Positions 1 through 5,181 of a DNA stretch of 5,181 nt are shown here, piece after piece. The stretch's first letter is position 1. Every line of letters begins with the position of its first letter. This DNA is from Chromatiales bacterium. Its GTDB lineage: Bacteria > Pseudomonadota > Gammaproteobacteria > Thiohalospirales > Thiohalospiraceae. Below the pieces are notes generated by a model. It saw nothing but the letters and a program-made list of their open reading frames with translations, was not told the DNA's origin and did no database searches. The stretch spans positions 1 to 5,181 of the forward strand of contig JALSRO010000046.1 of NCBI GenBank assembly GCA_026984715.1. Direction: 5' to 3'. The position numbers and the translations under genes are program-made.

Positions 1-324
1 GGGGACCATGTGGTACGCCGTCTTGGCCGTCCCATGGGGTGGGCCGTTTTTCTATCCTTGGGCGAGAAGATTTTCTATCCCACAGCGATAGTGATCATGT
101 TGGTGCTGGGTCTTTGGGAGGAGTTGAGCGTTACCATCGTAGCAGAGATCGTCGTCACCACGCTGGTGCTCACCTATGTGGCCAGGGGACAACGTATCGA
201 GTATCTCGTCAAGGGGCTTGCGGCTACTCCGATCCGTTACATGAGCCTTTTCTACGACTGGGTAACGGTAGGACGTTTCGCGAAGGATATCTGGATAAGC
301 AAAAATACAAAGTGGCGGAAGTGA
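1..324 (+). CDS. C-terminal part of a membrane glycosyltransferase (GT2 family, PgaC/NodC-like), 5' end outside window
   Basis: The reading frame is open from base 1 and ends at TGA 322-324, so only about 107 C-terminal residues are present and the catalytic GT-A motifs lie outside the window. Two hydrophobic stretches are visible, one around the segment IFYPTAIVIMLVLGLW and one around IVAEIVVTTLVLTYVA. They are followed by an amphipathic tail with ATPIRY, then a Phe/Tyr/Asp-containing stretch and a terminal WRK. Tails of this kind (two late membrane helices, then a basic amphipathic segment ending in W-R-K) are known from processive GT2 polysaccharide synthases of the NodC/PgaC/chitin-synthase type in the inner membrane. 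The assignment also rests on context: the stop lies one base before the start of a TPR/deacetylase/porin gene, as expected for a polymer synthase with its export machinery. The sugar substrate cannot be read; a GlcNAc polymer is an inference from the downstream deacetylase. A GTG at 10-12 exists but is internal to the longer frame, not a start. Confidence 0.72.
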   Translation, partial: GDHVVRRLGRPMGWAVFLSLGEKIFYPTAIVIMLVLGLWEELSVTIVAEIVVTTLVLTYVARGQRIEYLVKGLAATPIRYMSLFYDWVTVGRFAKDIWISKNTKWRK

Positions 325-328
325 AATG
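317..328 (+). promoter_or_regulatory. Shine-Dalgarno-like site and translational coupling junction
   Basis: GGAAG at 317-321 lies 4 nt before ATG 326-328 and sits inside the last codons of the glycosyltransferase gene, whose TGA is 322-324. Only one base separates stop and start. The site is weak and slightly close, so re-initiation by terminating ribosomes is likely to contribute. This points to one mRNA and matched production of synthase and exporter. Confidence 0.6.
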
Positions 329-3300
329 TCGGCAAGAAAGTTTTTGACACGGGGGCCCGGCGGCAGGTATTCCGGACTCCGGGTGCGTGCCGCTCGGGCA
401 TGCCTGTTACTGATTCTGATTGCAGCATCTTCCATGCCTTGTACACCCTTGGCGGCCGCTCCACCTGATGAGGGGCTCAAAGCGGAGATGGCCGGGAACT
501 GGCAGCAGGCGATCGCAATATATCGGCACACTCTTCAGCGGGAACCGGGGCGGGCTGAACTCTGGGAGAGGATTGCCGACATCAGAAACCATATCGAGGA
601 TCGCGCTGGTGCCATTGCCGCATTGCGGCAGGCGGTTCGGTTGAAGCCGGACGATGCGGCCCTCAACTCGAAACTGGCTACGCTCCTGGCGATGGAGAAA
701 CGTCCTGGAGAGGCGCTGATCCATGCAGCGAAGGCGGTGCAAGAGGAGCCTGACAACGTTGAGTATCTGCGTCGCTATGCCCAGCTGGCCAACTGGCTGA
801 AACGTTTCGGAGAGGCGGCGGCAAGCTATGCGAGAATCTATGCGCTGCAGCCTGGCAACGAAAAGGCACTACGCGATCTGGCTGCCACATGGACATGGGA
901 TGGGAGACCGGAGAAGGCGATAGAGCTGTATGAGAACTATCTGAGAGGTCATCCGCGCAAACCGGAAATATGGATTGCGCTGTCCGATGCCAGGGTAAAA
1001 AATGGCGATCGTGCCGGCGGGATCGCTGCACTCGTGGAGGCTGCCGGGCTGAGACCGAAAGATGCCGCCATCGATGCCAAGTTGTCCAGTCTCTATGCCG
1101 TGGACAATCGACCGGAAAAGGCGCTCGAATATTCACGCCGCGCCGTTGAGAACTCCCCGGACAACATCTCCTATCTCAGGGCCCATGCCCAGCTGGCAAA
1201 CTGGTTGAAGCGGCCCCTCGAGGCTGCACGGAGCCTGGAGAGGATCACGCGGCTGAAGCCGGATGATGCCGCCGCCTGGCTTGATCTTGCCAACACCTAC
1301 AAATGGGCGGGGCAGCCGGGAAAGGCGGTTGCCATCTACGAGAAATACCTGCAAAGGAGTCCCGATGATATCAAGTCATGGCTCTTGTTGGCGGATAGCA
1401 AGAAGAGTCAGGGCGATACTGCCGGTGCGGCGGAAACGGTATTACAGGCCTACAGGCGATTTTTTCATGAGGAACGGTCAACCTCCGGCACTCTCTCCAG
1501 ACGCAGTGGGAAATTGCCGGTACTGCTCTATCACTGTATTGGTGATCGCGCCGACAATGACTACTGGATCACCCGCGAGGAGTTTTCCGCGCAGATGAAG
1601 CAGCTCAGGGAGAAGGGGTATCATGCCGTCACATCCAGGGATCTGGAGTCCTACCTCTTCCGGAAAGGCAGCCTGCCGGAAAAACCGGTCATGATCACCT
1701 TCGATGATGGTTGCCGCAATCTCTACCGATATGCATGGCCCATTCTGAAGGAGAATGGATTCGTGGGTGATATCTATCTCTTTACCCAGGCTATCCGTGA
1801 TACCCCGGCCAATCGCGCCCGTATCGTGCAGCATGTCGATGGCAAGGATACAGAGCTCGAATATCTCATCTGGCCGGAAATAGAGGAGATGGTCGAGGGA
1901 GGTATGGTGATCGGTGCGCACAGCAAGAGCCATGCGGATCTAGGCAAGATCGATAGCGCCGCGCTGAAGTACGAGATTATTTATCCAAAATTGCGTATCC
2001 TCGCAGAGACCGGAATATCAGTGACCTCATTCAGCTATCCATTCGGAAGTGGTTTCAACAGGAAGGAGGCGCACAGGATATTGCGCTCTGCCGGCTATGA
2101 TCTCGCATTTGCCGCACACGGTGGAGTGGAGAGTCTCGACCACGCCGATCCGATGAAGATTCGGCGGATCGAGATTTGGGGGCCGCACTCCAGGGTCGAT
2201 CCCGGTAGTCGGGGAGTCTCGGTGACACCCGATCCCGTCCGTCCCTATGACCTTTTCCTCAACCGGTTGCAGCCCGATGTGGCAGGGAAACACTTCGAGC
2301 AGGCGCGTCTCTACTCAACCGAAGACAAGGCGCAGCTGGCTTACCGGGAGATCGAAAAGGCGCTTGCCCTGGATGGAAACAACCGGCGTTACCTGCGCTT
2401 CATGTCGCAGATGGCTGAGTGGACCGGCCACAACGACGAGGCGCTGGCCGCCTACAGGAAGCTGATAGCGCTGGGCGAGGACGAGAGAGAGTTGCTGCTC
2501 GGCCAGGCCAGACTCTCCTCCTACAGCGGCGAGCTGGATCGATCCATAGGCTACTATCGTCGATATCTGGAATCCTATCCCGACAACAGGTCGGCCCTGC
2601 TGGAGAGTGCCCGGGTGGAGGCGTGGCGTGGCGACCGTGCTGCGGCATCGGCGCTTCTGGAGCGTTATCGGCAGAGATTTGGCGAGGATCGTTCCTGGCT
2701 GGAGGCAGAGGCGGATCTGCTCTCCTGGTCGGATCGGCCGCAACAGACAAGCAGACTGATCGCTCCCACCCTGAAGCAGAACCCCAACGACTACAAAATG
2801 GGTTATGCCGATGTGCTGGCTCTCCATTTTGCCCATCGTGATCGGGAGGCCCTGAGCAGACTGCGCCACCTGGAGGCCAGCCACCCGGGCGCAGACGGTA
2901 TCGGGCAGCTGAGAGATATCGTAACCAGGCCACTGCGACCGCGGCTGTCGCTGGAGAGCGCCTATCTCAGCTCGTCGCAGGATCTGGAAGCACTGACCAC
3001 CTCATTGCGCGGACGCTATTCGCCGACTCCCGAGCTGCAGATAGACGGCCGTTTCTCCCAGGAGTGGTTTTCCGCCCGCCAGGGGAGCGGTCTGGTGGCC
3101 ATCGATGGCAGCGAGGGGGCTCAGTACCAGAGTATGCAGGCCGGGGTCGGCTACCGCTTTTCCCCCAGATTGTCTGCCGATCTACATCTGGGTCAGGCGT
3201 GGGCGGAGGGAGATTCACTGACCATCTTCAGCATTGGAACGGATATCGAACCGCTGGACAGCCTCGATCTGCGTATCGAACACAGCAGTGACTATTTTCA

Positions 3301-3838
3301 TAACTACTATGCCAGCTCTCCACGCACTGTTTCCCTGGGAATAAAGGTCGATGTGGGCCGTATCACTATTGACTGGCGGCCGGACTTCAACTACCGGATC
3401 TCTGCCATTGCAGCGAGCAGCAGTTTCTCCGACGACAACAGCAGCCGTTATGTTTATCTGGCGCTACAGCGGGCGGTAGCCAGGACCCAGCGCTGGAACA
3501 TCGACTTGGGGCTATCCGCAGCAGTGCTGGATTTCGAGCAACGGCTCGATCACGGCTACTACGATCCGGCCAATTACCAGCGCTTCATGCTCACCAACTC
3601 GAACTACTGGAAAATGGGAGAGCGGGGAGGCATAAACATCTCTCTTGCAGTGGGCAGTGCCAGAGATGATGCCATGGAGAACTTCGAGTTCGCGTCGGAG
3701 GCCAGTATAGGAGGAGAGCTGCGGCTGGATCGTGATTGGTTGTTCAGCTTCGGAATCAGTGGTGTCCACAATGTGACCCGAGGTGGCGGTGCCTACAAGG
3801 GAAACGGCATTACCGTTTCCCTGAGCAGAATCTTTTGA
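326..3838 (+). CDS. Exported TPR - polysaccharide deacetylase (CE4) - TPR - outer-membrane beta-barrel fusion (PgaA/PgaB-like exporter)
   Basis: The protein has 1170 residues. Residues 1-45 look like a signal peptide with a long basic n-region, a hydrophobic core ACLLLILIAAS and probable cleavage near LAA/A. ATG 326 is chosen for its coupling to the upstream gene; GTG 383 (residue 20) is a possible shorter start that keeps the signal core. Residues ~46-385 are TPRs. Residues ~386-655 contain a CE4/NodB deacetylase: LLYH (Y402-H403), motif 1 TFDDG with D460 (expected catalytic base) and D461 (metal), motif 2 H532-S-K-S-H536 (metal ligands), and motif 3 SYPFG at 570-574. All expected metal ligands are present. 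Residues ~656-865 are more TPRs. Residues ~872-1170 (about 300) alternate like beta-strands and end in ITVSLSRIF, with a C-terminal Phe and hydrophobic -5, -7 and -9, typical of BAM substrates; the size matches the PgaA 16-strand porin domain. Inferred role: periplasmic guidance, partial de-N-acetylation and outer-membrane export of an amino-sugar polymer. The CE4 and TPR calls are firm; the exact polymer is unknown, and a YaiO-like barrel is an alternative for the C-terminus. Confidence 0.9.
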   Translation: MSARKFLTRGPGGRYSGLRVRAARACLLLILIAASSMPCTPLAAAPPDEGLKAEMAGNWQQAIAIYRHTLQREPGRAELWERIADIRNHIEDRAGAIAALRQAVRLKPDDAALNSKLATLLAMEKRPGEALIHAAKAVQEEPDNVEYLRRYAQLANWLKRFGEAAASYARIYALQPGNEKALRDLAATWTWDGRPEKAIELYENYLRGHPRKPEIWIALSDARVKNGDRAGGIAALVEAAGLRPKDAAIDAKLSSLYAVDNRPEKALEYSRRAVENSPDNISYLRAHAQLANWLKRPLEAARSLERITRLKPDDAAAWLDLANTYKWAGQPGKAVAIYEKYLQRSPDDIKSWLLLADSKKSQGDTAGAAETVLQAYRRFFHEERSTSGTLSRRSGKLPVLLYHCIGDRADNDYWITREEFSAQMKQLREKGYHAVTSRDLESYLFRKGSLPEKPVMITFDDGCRNLYRYAWPILKENGFVGDIYLFTQAIRDTPANRARIVQHVDGKDTELEYLIWPEIEEMVEGGMVIGAHSKSHADLGKIDSAALKYEIIYPKLRILAETGISVTSFSYPFGSGFNRKEAHRILRSAGYDLAFAAHGGVESLDHADPMKIRRIEIWGPHSRVDPGSRGVSVTPDPVRPYDLFLNRLQPDVAGKHFEQARLYSTEDKAQLAYREIEKALALDGNNRRYLRFMSQMAEWTGHNDEALAAYRKLIALGEDERELLLGQARLSSYSGELDRSIGYYRRYLESYPDNRSALLESARVEAWRGDRAAASALLERYRQRFGEDRSWLEAEADLLSWSDRPQQTSRLIAPTLKQNPNDYKMGYADVLALHFAHRDREALSRLRHLEASHPGADGIGQLRDIVTRPLRPRLSLESAYLSSSQDLEALTTSLRGRYSPTPELQIDGRFSQEWFSARQGSGLVAIDGSEGAQYQSMQAGVGYRFSPRLSADLHLGQAWAEGDSLTIFSIGTDIEPLDSLDLRIEHSSDYFHNYYASSPRTVSLGIKVDVGRITIDWRPDFNYRISAIAASSSFSDDNSSRYVYLALQRAVARTQRWNIDLGLSAAVLDFEQRLDHGYYDPANYQRFMLTNSNYWKMGERGGINISLAVGSARDDAMENFEFASEASIGGELRLDRDWLFSFGISGVHNVTRGGGAYKGNGITVSLSRIF
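554..1477 (+). repeat. 408-bp coding super-repeat (4 TPRs, 136 residues), two full copies and a partial third
   Basis: Copy 1 is 554-961 (residues 77-212), copy 2 is 962-1369 (213-348), and a first TPR of a third copy follows to about 1477. Landmarks recur at exactly 136 residues: W80, W216 and W352 at the same TPR position, and Y147 and Y283 in the YLR motif. The DNA is still alike in places, for example cagctggccaactggctgaa near 782 and its near copy near 1190. The unit is 4 x 34 residues, so it represents a duplicated block of four TPR motifs. Divergence elsewhere is large, so the duplication is old. Confidence 0.8.
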
Positions 3839-3840
3839 AC

Positions 3841-3987
3841 AGGCTCTGTCCCTCGGCTCTGGACCGGAGTCGTTCTCCTGTTCCCCGAAGGGGAGAACTG
3901 CCGCAAGGGTGCCATCTTTTTTAACTGGCGGCCGGGTTAATAATAGTTCCAGCGTGCCCCCGTTTCCGGGTACAGGTAGGCTCTGTC
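3841..3987 (+). repeat. 10-bp direct repeat AGGCTCTGTC
   Basis: AGGCTCTGTC occurs exactly at 3841-3850 and again at 3978-3987, 137 bp apart, on either side of the terminator-like hairpin. In a region this short an exact 10-mer is somewhat unexpected but could be chance. No function is proposed. Confidence 0.3.
3872..3922 (+). terminator. Possible rho-independent terminator after the exporter gene (imperfect)
   Basis: GTTCTCC (3872-3878) pairs perfectly with GGAGAAC (3892-3898). A competing inner hairpin CCCC-GAA-GGGG (3883-3893) uses some of the same bases. A run of six T lies at 3917-3922, which is 18 nt beyond the stem and not directly adjacent, so this is not a textbook intrinsic terminator. 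It starts 34 nt after the stop at 3838, a sensible place for transcript termination or 3'-end protection. Confidence 0.35.
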
Positions 3988-4040
3988 GTGATGAAAACGA
4001 ATCGTCCACCCCTTGACAAGATGTTGAAAAAGCCCATCCA

Positions 4041-4067
4041 TGCTCTTTGCGGGGCCGGAAAAGAGCA
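4041..4067. repeat. Hairpin 1: 8-bp perfect inverted repeat
   Basis: TGCTCTTT (4041-4048) pairs with AAAGAGCA (4060-4067) around an 11-nt GC-rich loop. It is the first internal stem of the palindromic element. No T-run follows, so it is not an intrinsic terminator. Confidence 0.6.
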
Positions 4068-4078
4068 ATTTCCAGCCC

Positions 4079-4117
4079 CCTTGATTTTCAATGGCTTGGC
4101 GCCATTGAAAATGAAGG
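4079..4117. repeat. Hairpin 2: 17-nt arms with one mismatch, 5-nt loop
   Basis: ATTTTCAATGGC (4084-4095) is perfectly complementary to GCCATTGAAAAT (4101-4112) around the loop TTGGC (4096-4100). After one G/G mismatch the pairing continues for four more bases (CCTT 4079-4082 with AAGG 4114-4117). This is the strongest stem in the window and far beyond chance for this length. No run of T follows on either strand that would make it a normal terminator. Confidence 0.8.
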
Positions 4118-4136
4118 TACATTCCTGTGCCGCAAA

Positions 4137-4171
4137 CAGGCTGCTGAAAAACAGCTGTTTTCAACAGCCTG
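4137..4171. repeat. Hairpin 3: 35-bp near-palindrome
   Basis: The left arm 4137-4154 (caggctgctgaaaaacag) pairs with the right arm 4155-4171 (ctgttttcaacagcctg) with one C/A mismatch and one bulged A. The centre is the palindrome AAAACAGCTGTTTT (4148-4161). The right arm includes the outer inverted repeat of the element, so pairing here excludes pairing with 4022-4030. Confidence 0.75.
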
Positions 4172-4190
4172 CTGCTAATTCCGCTAGCAG
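4172..4190. repeat. Hairpin 4: short inverted repeat CTGCTA/TAGCAG
   Basis: CTGCTA (4172-4177) pairs with TAGCAG (4185-4190) around a 7-nt loop, immediately after hairpin 3. It is only six base pairs, so on its own it would be unremarkable; its interest is its place at the end of the hairpin series. Confidence 0.4.
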
Positions 4191-4233
4191 AGTAGCTGTG
4201 CTCTTGTCCAGTCCTCGCTGTTTTCTCATCCCC

Positions 4234-4247
4234 GGGAGTGGGTCATG
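4234..4247 (+). promoter_or_regulatory. Ribosome binding site that favours ATG 4245
   Basis: GGGAG at 4234-4238 lies 6 nt before ATG 4245-4247 and 12 nt before the in-frame ATG 4251-4253. The first spacing is close to ideal, so 4245 is preferred. The in-frame stop TAG at 4185-4187 bounds any upstream extension, and no better start lies between. Confidence 0.6.
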
Positions 4248-5181
4248 GTCATGAAAGAATCCGGGGGAACCCCTCTGCCTCTTGTCCTGTTCTTGCTGTT
4301 GATATCGGTTACCCAGGCAGCCTGCAATATCCAGCAGCTGGCTGCTGCGGATGGAAGTGCTACACCGTTGCAAGGGAAACTGCTCCATATGAAGCTGGTG
4401 GATATCGGCATCACCGACTCAGACCTGGACCGGATCCGGCAGCTGGGCTTCTCGGTCTTGAATGGCGAGTGGGGAATAGGCGCCATTACTCCGCCGGAGA
4501 TGGTTGCCTTTCTTGACAGGTTGCAGCAACGGGGGTTGAAATTTGTCGTCAATCTTGCGGAAGGGGCTGCATGGGGCTATCCACCGGGAGGTTCTTTTGA
4601 CAGTGAGCAGCCACCCGTATGGCAGGGAGAGCTGGTGAAGGAATATCTGGAGCGGATTCGTCATCACCCCGCCATCTATGCCTATGACATCTCCAACGAG
4701 GCGGGGGAGAACCTTCCCAACGGGGCGCGTATGCGCATTACGCTGGAGCAGCTCTACCAGGCAGCGGCGGATGTAAGGTTCATCGATGGTACCCGACCAA
4801 TTCTCATCCGGATGCACTACTGGGACGATGCAGACGGTGACTTCAGCTGGAAGAACCCCTTTGGACCGGGGATTGCCGATATCGTGATGTTGAATCTGTA
4901 CAGCAACTACTCTTCTGATGGAATCCAGGCGTTGCTGCCCAATATGGTGCGCGACTCTGGACAGCGTCTGGTGAACAAGATCCTGGCCGTGGATCACTCG
5001 GTGCGCGTCTGGATCAGCCTGGCCGCGTTCCGTGACAAGCCCCATTTTCTGAAACCGACGATGGCCGATATCCGCCGTGATGTGCTGCAGGCCGCTAGTC
5101 TGGAGGGTATTGATAGTATCGGATTCTTCGGCTGGGGCAGCCCACAGAATGGTGCGGGATGGTATCTGCCTAGGGAGGGGG
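4245..5181 (+). CDS. Exported TIM-barrel, glycoside-hydrolase-like protein (clan GH-A fold), 3' end outside window
   Basis: The frame is open from ATG 4245 to the window edge (312 complete codons, no stop). Residues ~10-26 are a hydrophobic signal segment (LVLFLLLISVTQAAC). C27 could be a lipoprotein cysteine, but Q at -3 is a poor lipobox, and cleavage after TQA by signal peptidase I is equally possible. The rest alternates beta and alpha elements like a TIM barrel, with early strands at FSVLNGEWG and LKFVVNLAEG. The segment HHPAIYAYDISNEAGEN carries N151-E152, which matches the Asn-Glu acid/base motif after beta-4 in clan GH-A. Near the expected beta-7, VWISLAAF (255-262) shows no nucleophile Glu; beta-8 is probably SIGFFGWGS. 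It follows a PgaA/PgaB-like fusion, so a role in trimming or binding the exported polysaccharide is inferred, analogous to the PgaB C-terminal domain or PslG. The fold and exported location are fairly secure; activity and family number are not. Confidence 0.75.
   Translation, partial: MVMKESGGTPLPLVLFLLLISVTQAACNIQQLAAADGSATPLQGKLLHMKLVDIGITDSDLDRIRQLGFSVLNGEWGIGAITPPEMVAFLDRLQQRGLKFVVNLAEGAAWGYPPGGSFDSEQPPVWQGELVKEYLERIRHHPAIYAYDISNEAGENLPNGARMRITLEQLYQAAADVRFIDGTRPILIRMHYWDDADGDFSWKNPFGPGIADIVMLNLYSNYSSDGIQALLPNMVRDSGQRLVNKILAVDHSVRVWISLAAFRDKPHFLKPTMADIRRDVLQAASLEGIDSIGFFGWGSPQNGAGWYLPREG

Larger units (their letters stand above)
4022..4166. repeat. MITE-like or REP-like palindromic element (about 145 bp) bounded by TGTTGAAAA inverted repeats
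   Basis: TGTTGAAAA at 4022-4030 is an exact inverted match of TTTTCAACA at 4158-4166. Between them lie further inverted repeats, several carrying the same TTGAAAA core (4024-4030; TTTTCAA 4085-4091 and TTGAAAA 4105-4111; TTTTCAA 4158-4164). No transposase is encoded and no clear target-site duplication is visible beside the ends. The pattern fits a small non-autonomous palindromic element or an intergenic structured repeat. Copy number elsewhere in the genome is not visible here, so the mobile nature is an inference. Confidence 0.45.
3839..4244. other. 406-bp intergenic region with multiple inverted repeats, no convincing gene
   Basis: No reading frame here has credible coding character. A short + strand frame at 3988-4254 runs through the hairpins and into the next gene start, so it is judged spurious. 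The stretch holds a terminator-like hairpin (3872-3922), a small CCCG/CGGG hairpin (3959-3970), a 10-bp direct repeat and a dense hairpin cluster (4022-4190), each listed or noted separately. No good promoter pair was found for the downstream gene: TTGACA at 4013-4018 has no acceptable -10 at 16-18 nt. Confidence 0.7.

Noticed and set aside
2315..2884. Long - strand frame of 189 codons
   Set aside because: It lies wholly opposite the second TPR block, whose + strand frame is well supported by repeat structure.
3512..4009. A - strand frame of 165 codons
   Set aside because: It overlaps the beta-barrel coding region antisense and shows no signal, domain or motif; it is a shadow of the + strand gene.
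4013..4041. TTGACA (4013-4018) as a -35 promoter element
   Set aside because: No -10 resembling TATAAT exists at 16-18 nt spacing; the positions read about ATCCAT, so a promoter is not supported.
4137..4171. Hairpin 3 as a rho-independent terminator
   Set aside because: No T-run follows the stem on either strand.
4022..4190. CRISPR-like repeat array from the recurring TTGAAAA
   Set aside because: The copies are short, inverted and irregularly spaced, with no constant repeat and spacer lengths.
3988..4254. A + strand frame of 88 codons in the intergenic region
   Set aside because: It is built from the hairpin sequences, has no family resemblance or good ribosome binding site, and runs over the better start at 4245.
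4419..5045. A - strand frame of 208 codons
   Set aside because: It lies opposite the TIM-barrel gene, which has a ribosome binding site, signal segment and an Asn-Glu motif on the + strand.

Overview
The window looks like part of an exopolysaccharide synthesis and secretion locus from a Gram-negative bacterium. The evidence for Gram-negative is a protein with a signal peptide, TPR repeats and a C-terminal outer-membrane beta-barrel ending in phenylalanine. The moderately GC-rich, proteobacterial style of codon use fits a gammaproteobacterium, but I cannot name a genus from sequence alone. All supported genes lie on the + strand.

Layout: (1) positions 1-324 are the 3' end of a membrane glycosyltransferase gene (GT2/PgaC/NodC type by its C-terminus), which enters from the left edge. 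(2) After a single base comes a 1170-codon gene, 326-3838. It encodes an exported protein with the order signal peptide, TPR array, polysaccharide deacetylase (CE4/NodB), TPR array, beta-barrel. This joins in one chain what the poly-N-acetylglucosamine (Pga) system divides between PgaA (TPR plus 16-strand porin) and PgaB (deacetylase). (3) Positions 3839-4244 are non-coding and rich in inverted repeats. They contain a weak terminator-like element and a compact MITE-like cluster of hairpins (4022-4190) sharing the core TTGAAAA. (4) From 4245 to the right edge runs the 5' part of a gene for an exported TIM-barrel, glycoside-hydrolase-like protein.

Inferred joint function: the glycosyltransferase polymerises and extrudes a glycan across the inner membrane. 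The large protein guides it through the periplasm by its TPRs, de-N-acetylates it with the embedded CE4 domain, and passes it through its own outer-membrane barrel. The glycosidase-like protein may trim or bind the polymer, as the C-terminal half of PgaB or PslG-type enzymes do. The most notable observation is that the TPR array follows an exact 136-residue super-repeat, and the CE4 domain sits between the first and second TPR of the third unit. The TPR phase resumes after an insert of about 270 residues. This suggests a deacetylase domain captured by a PgaA-like porin.
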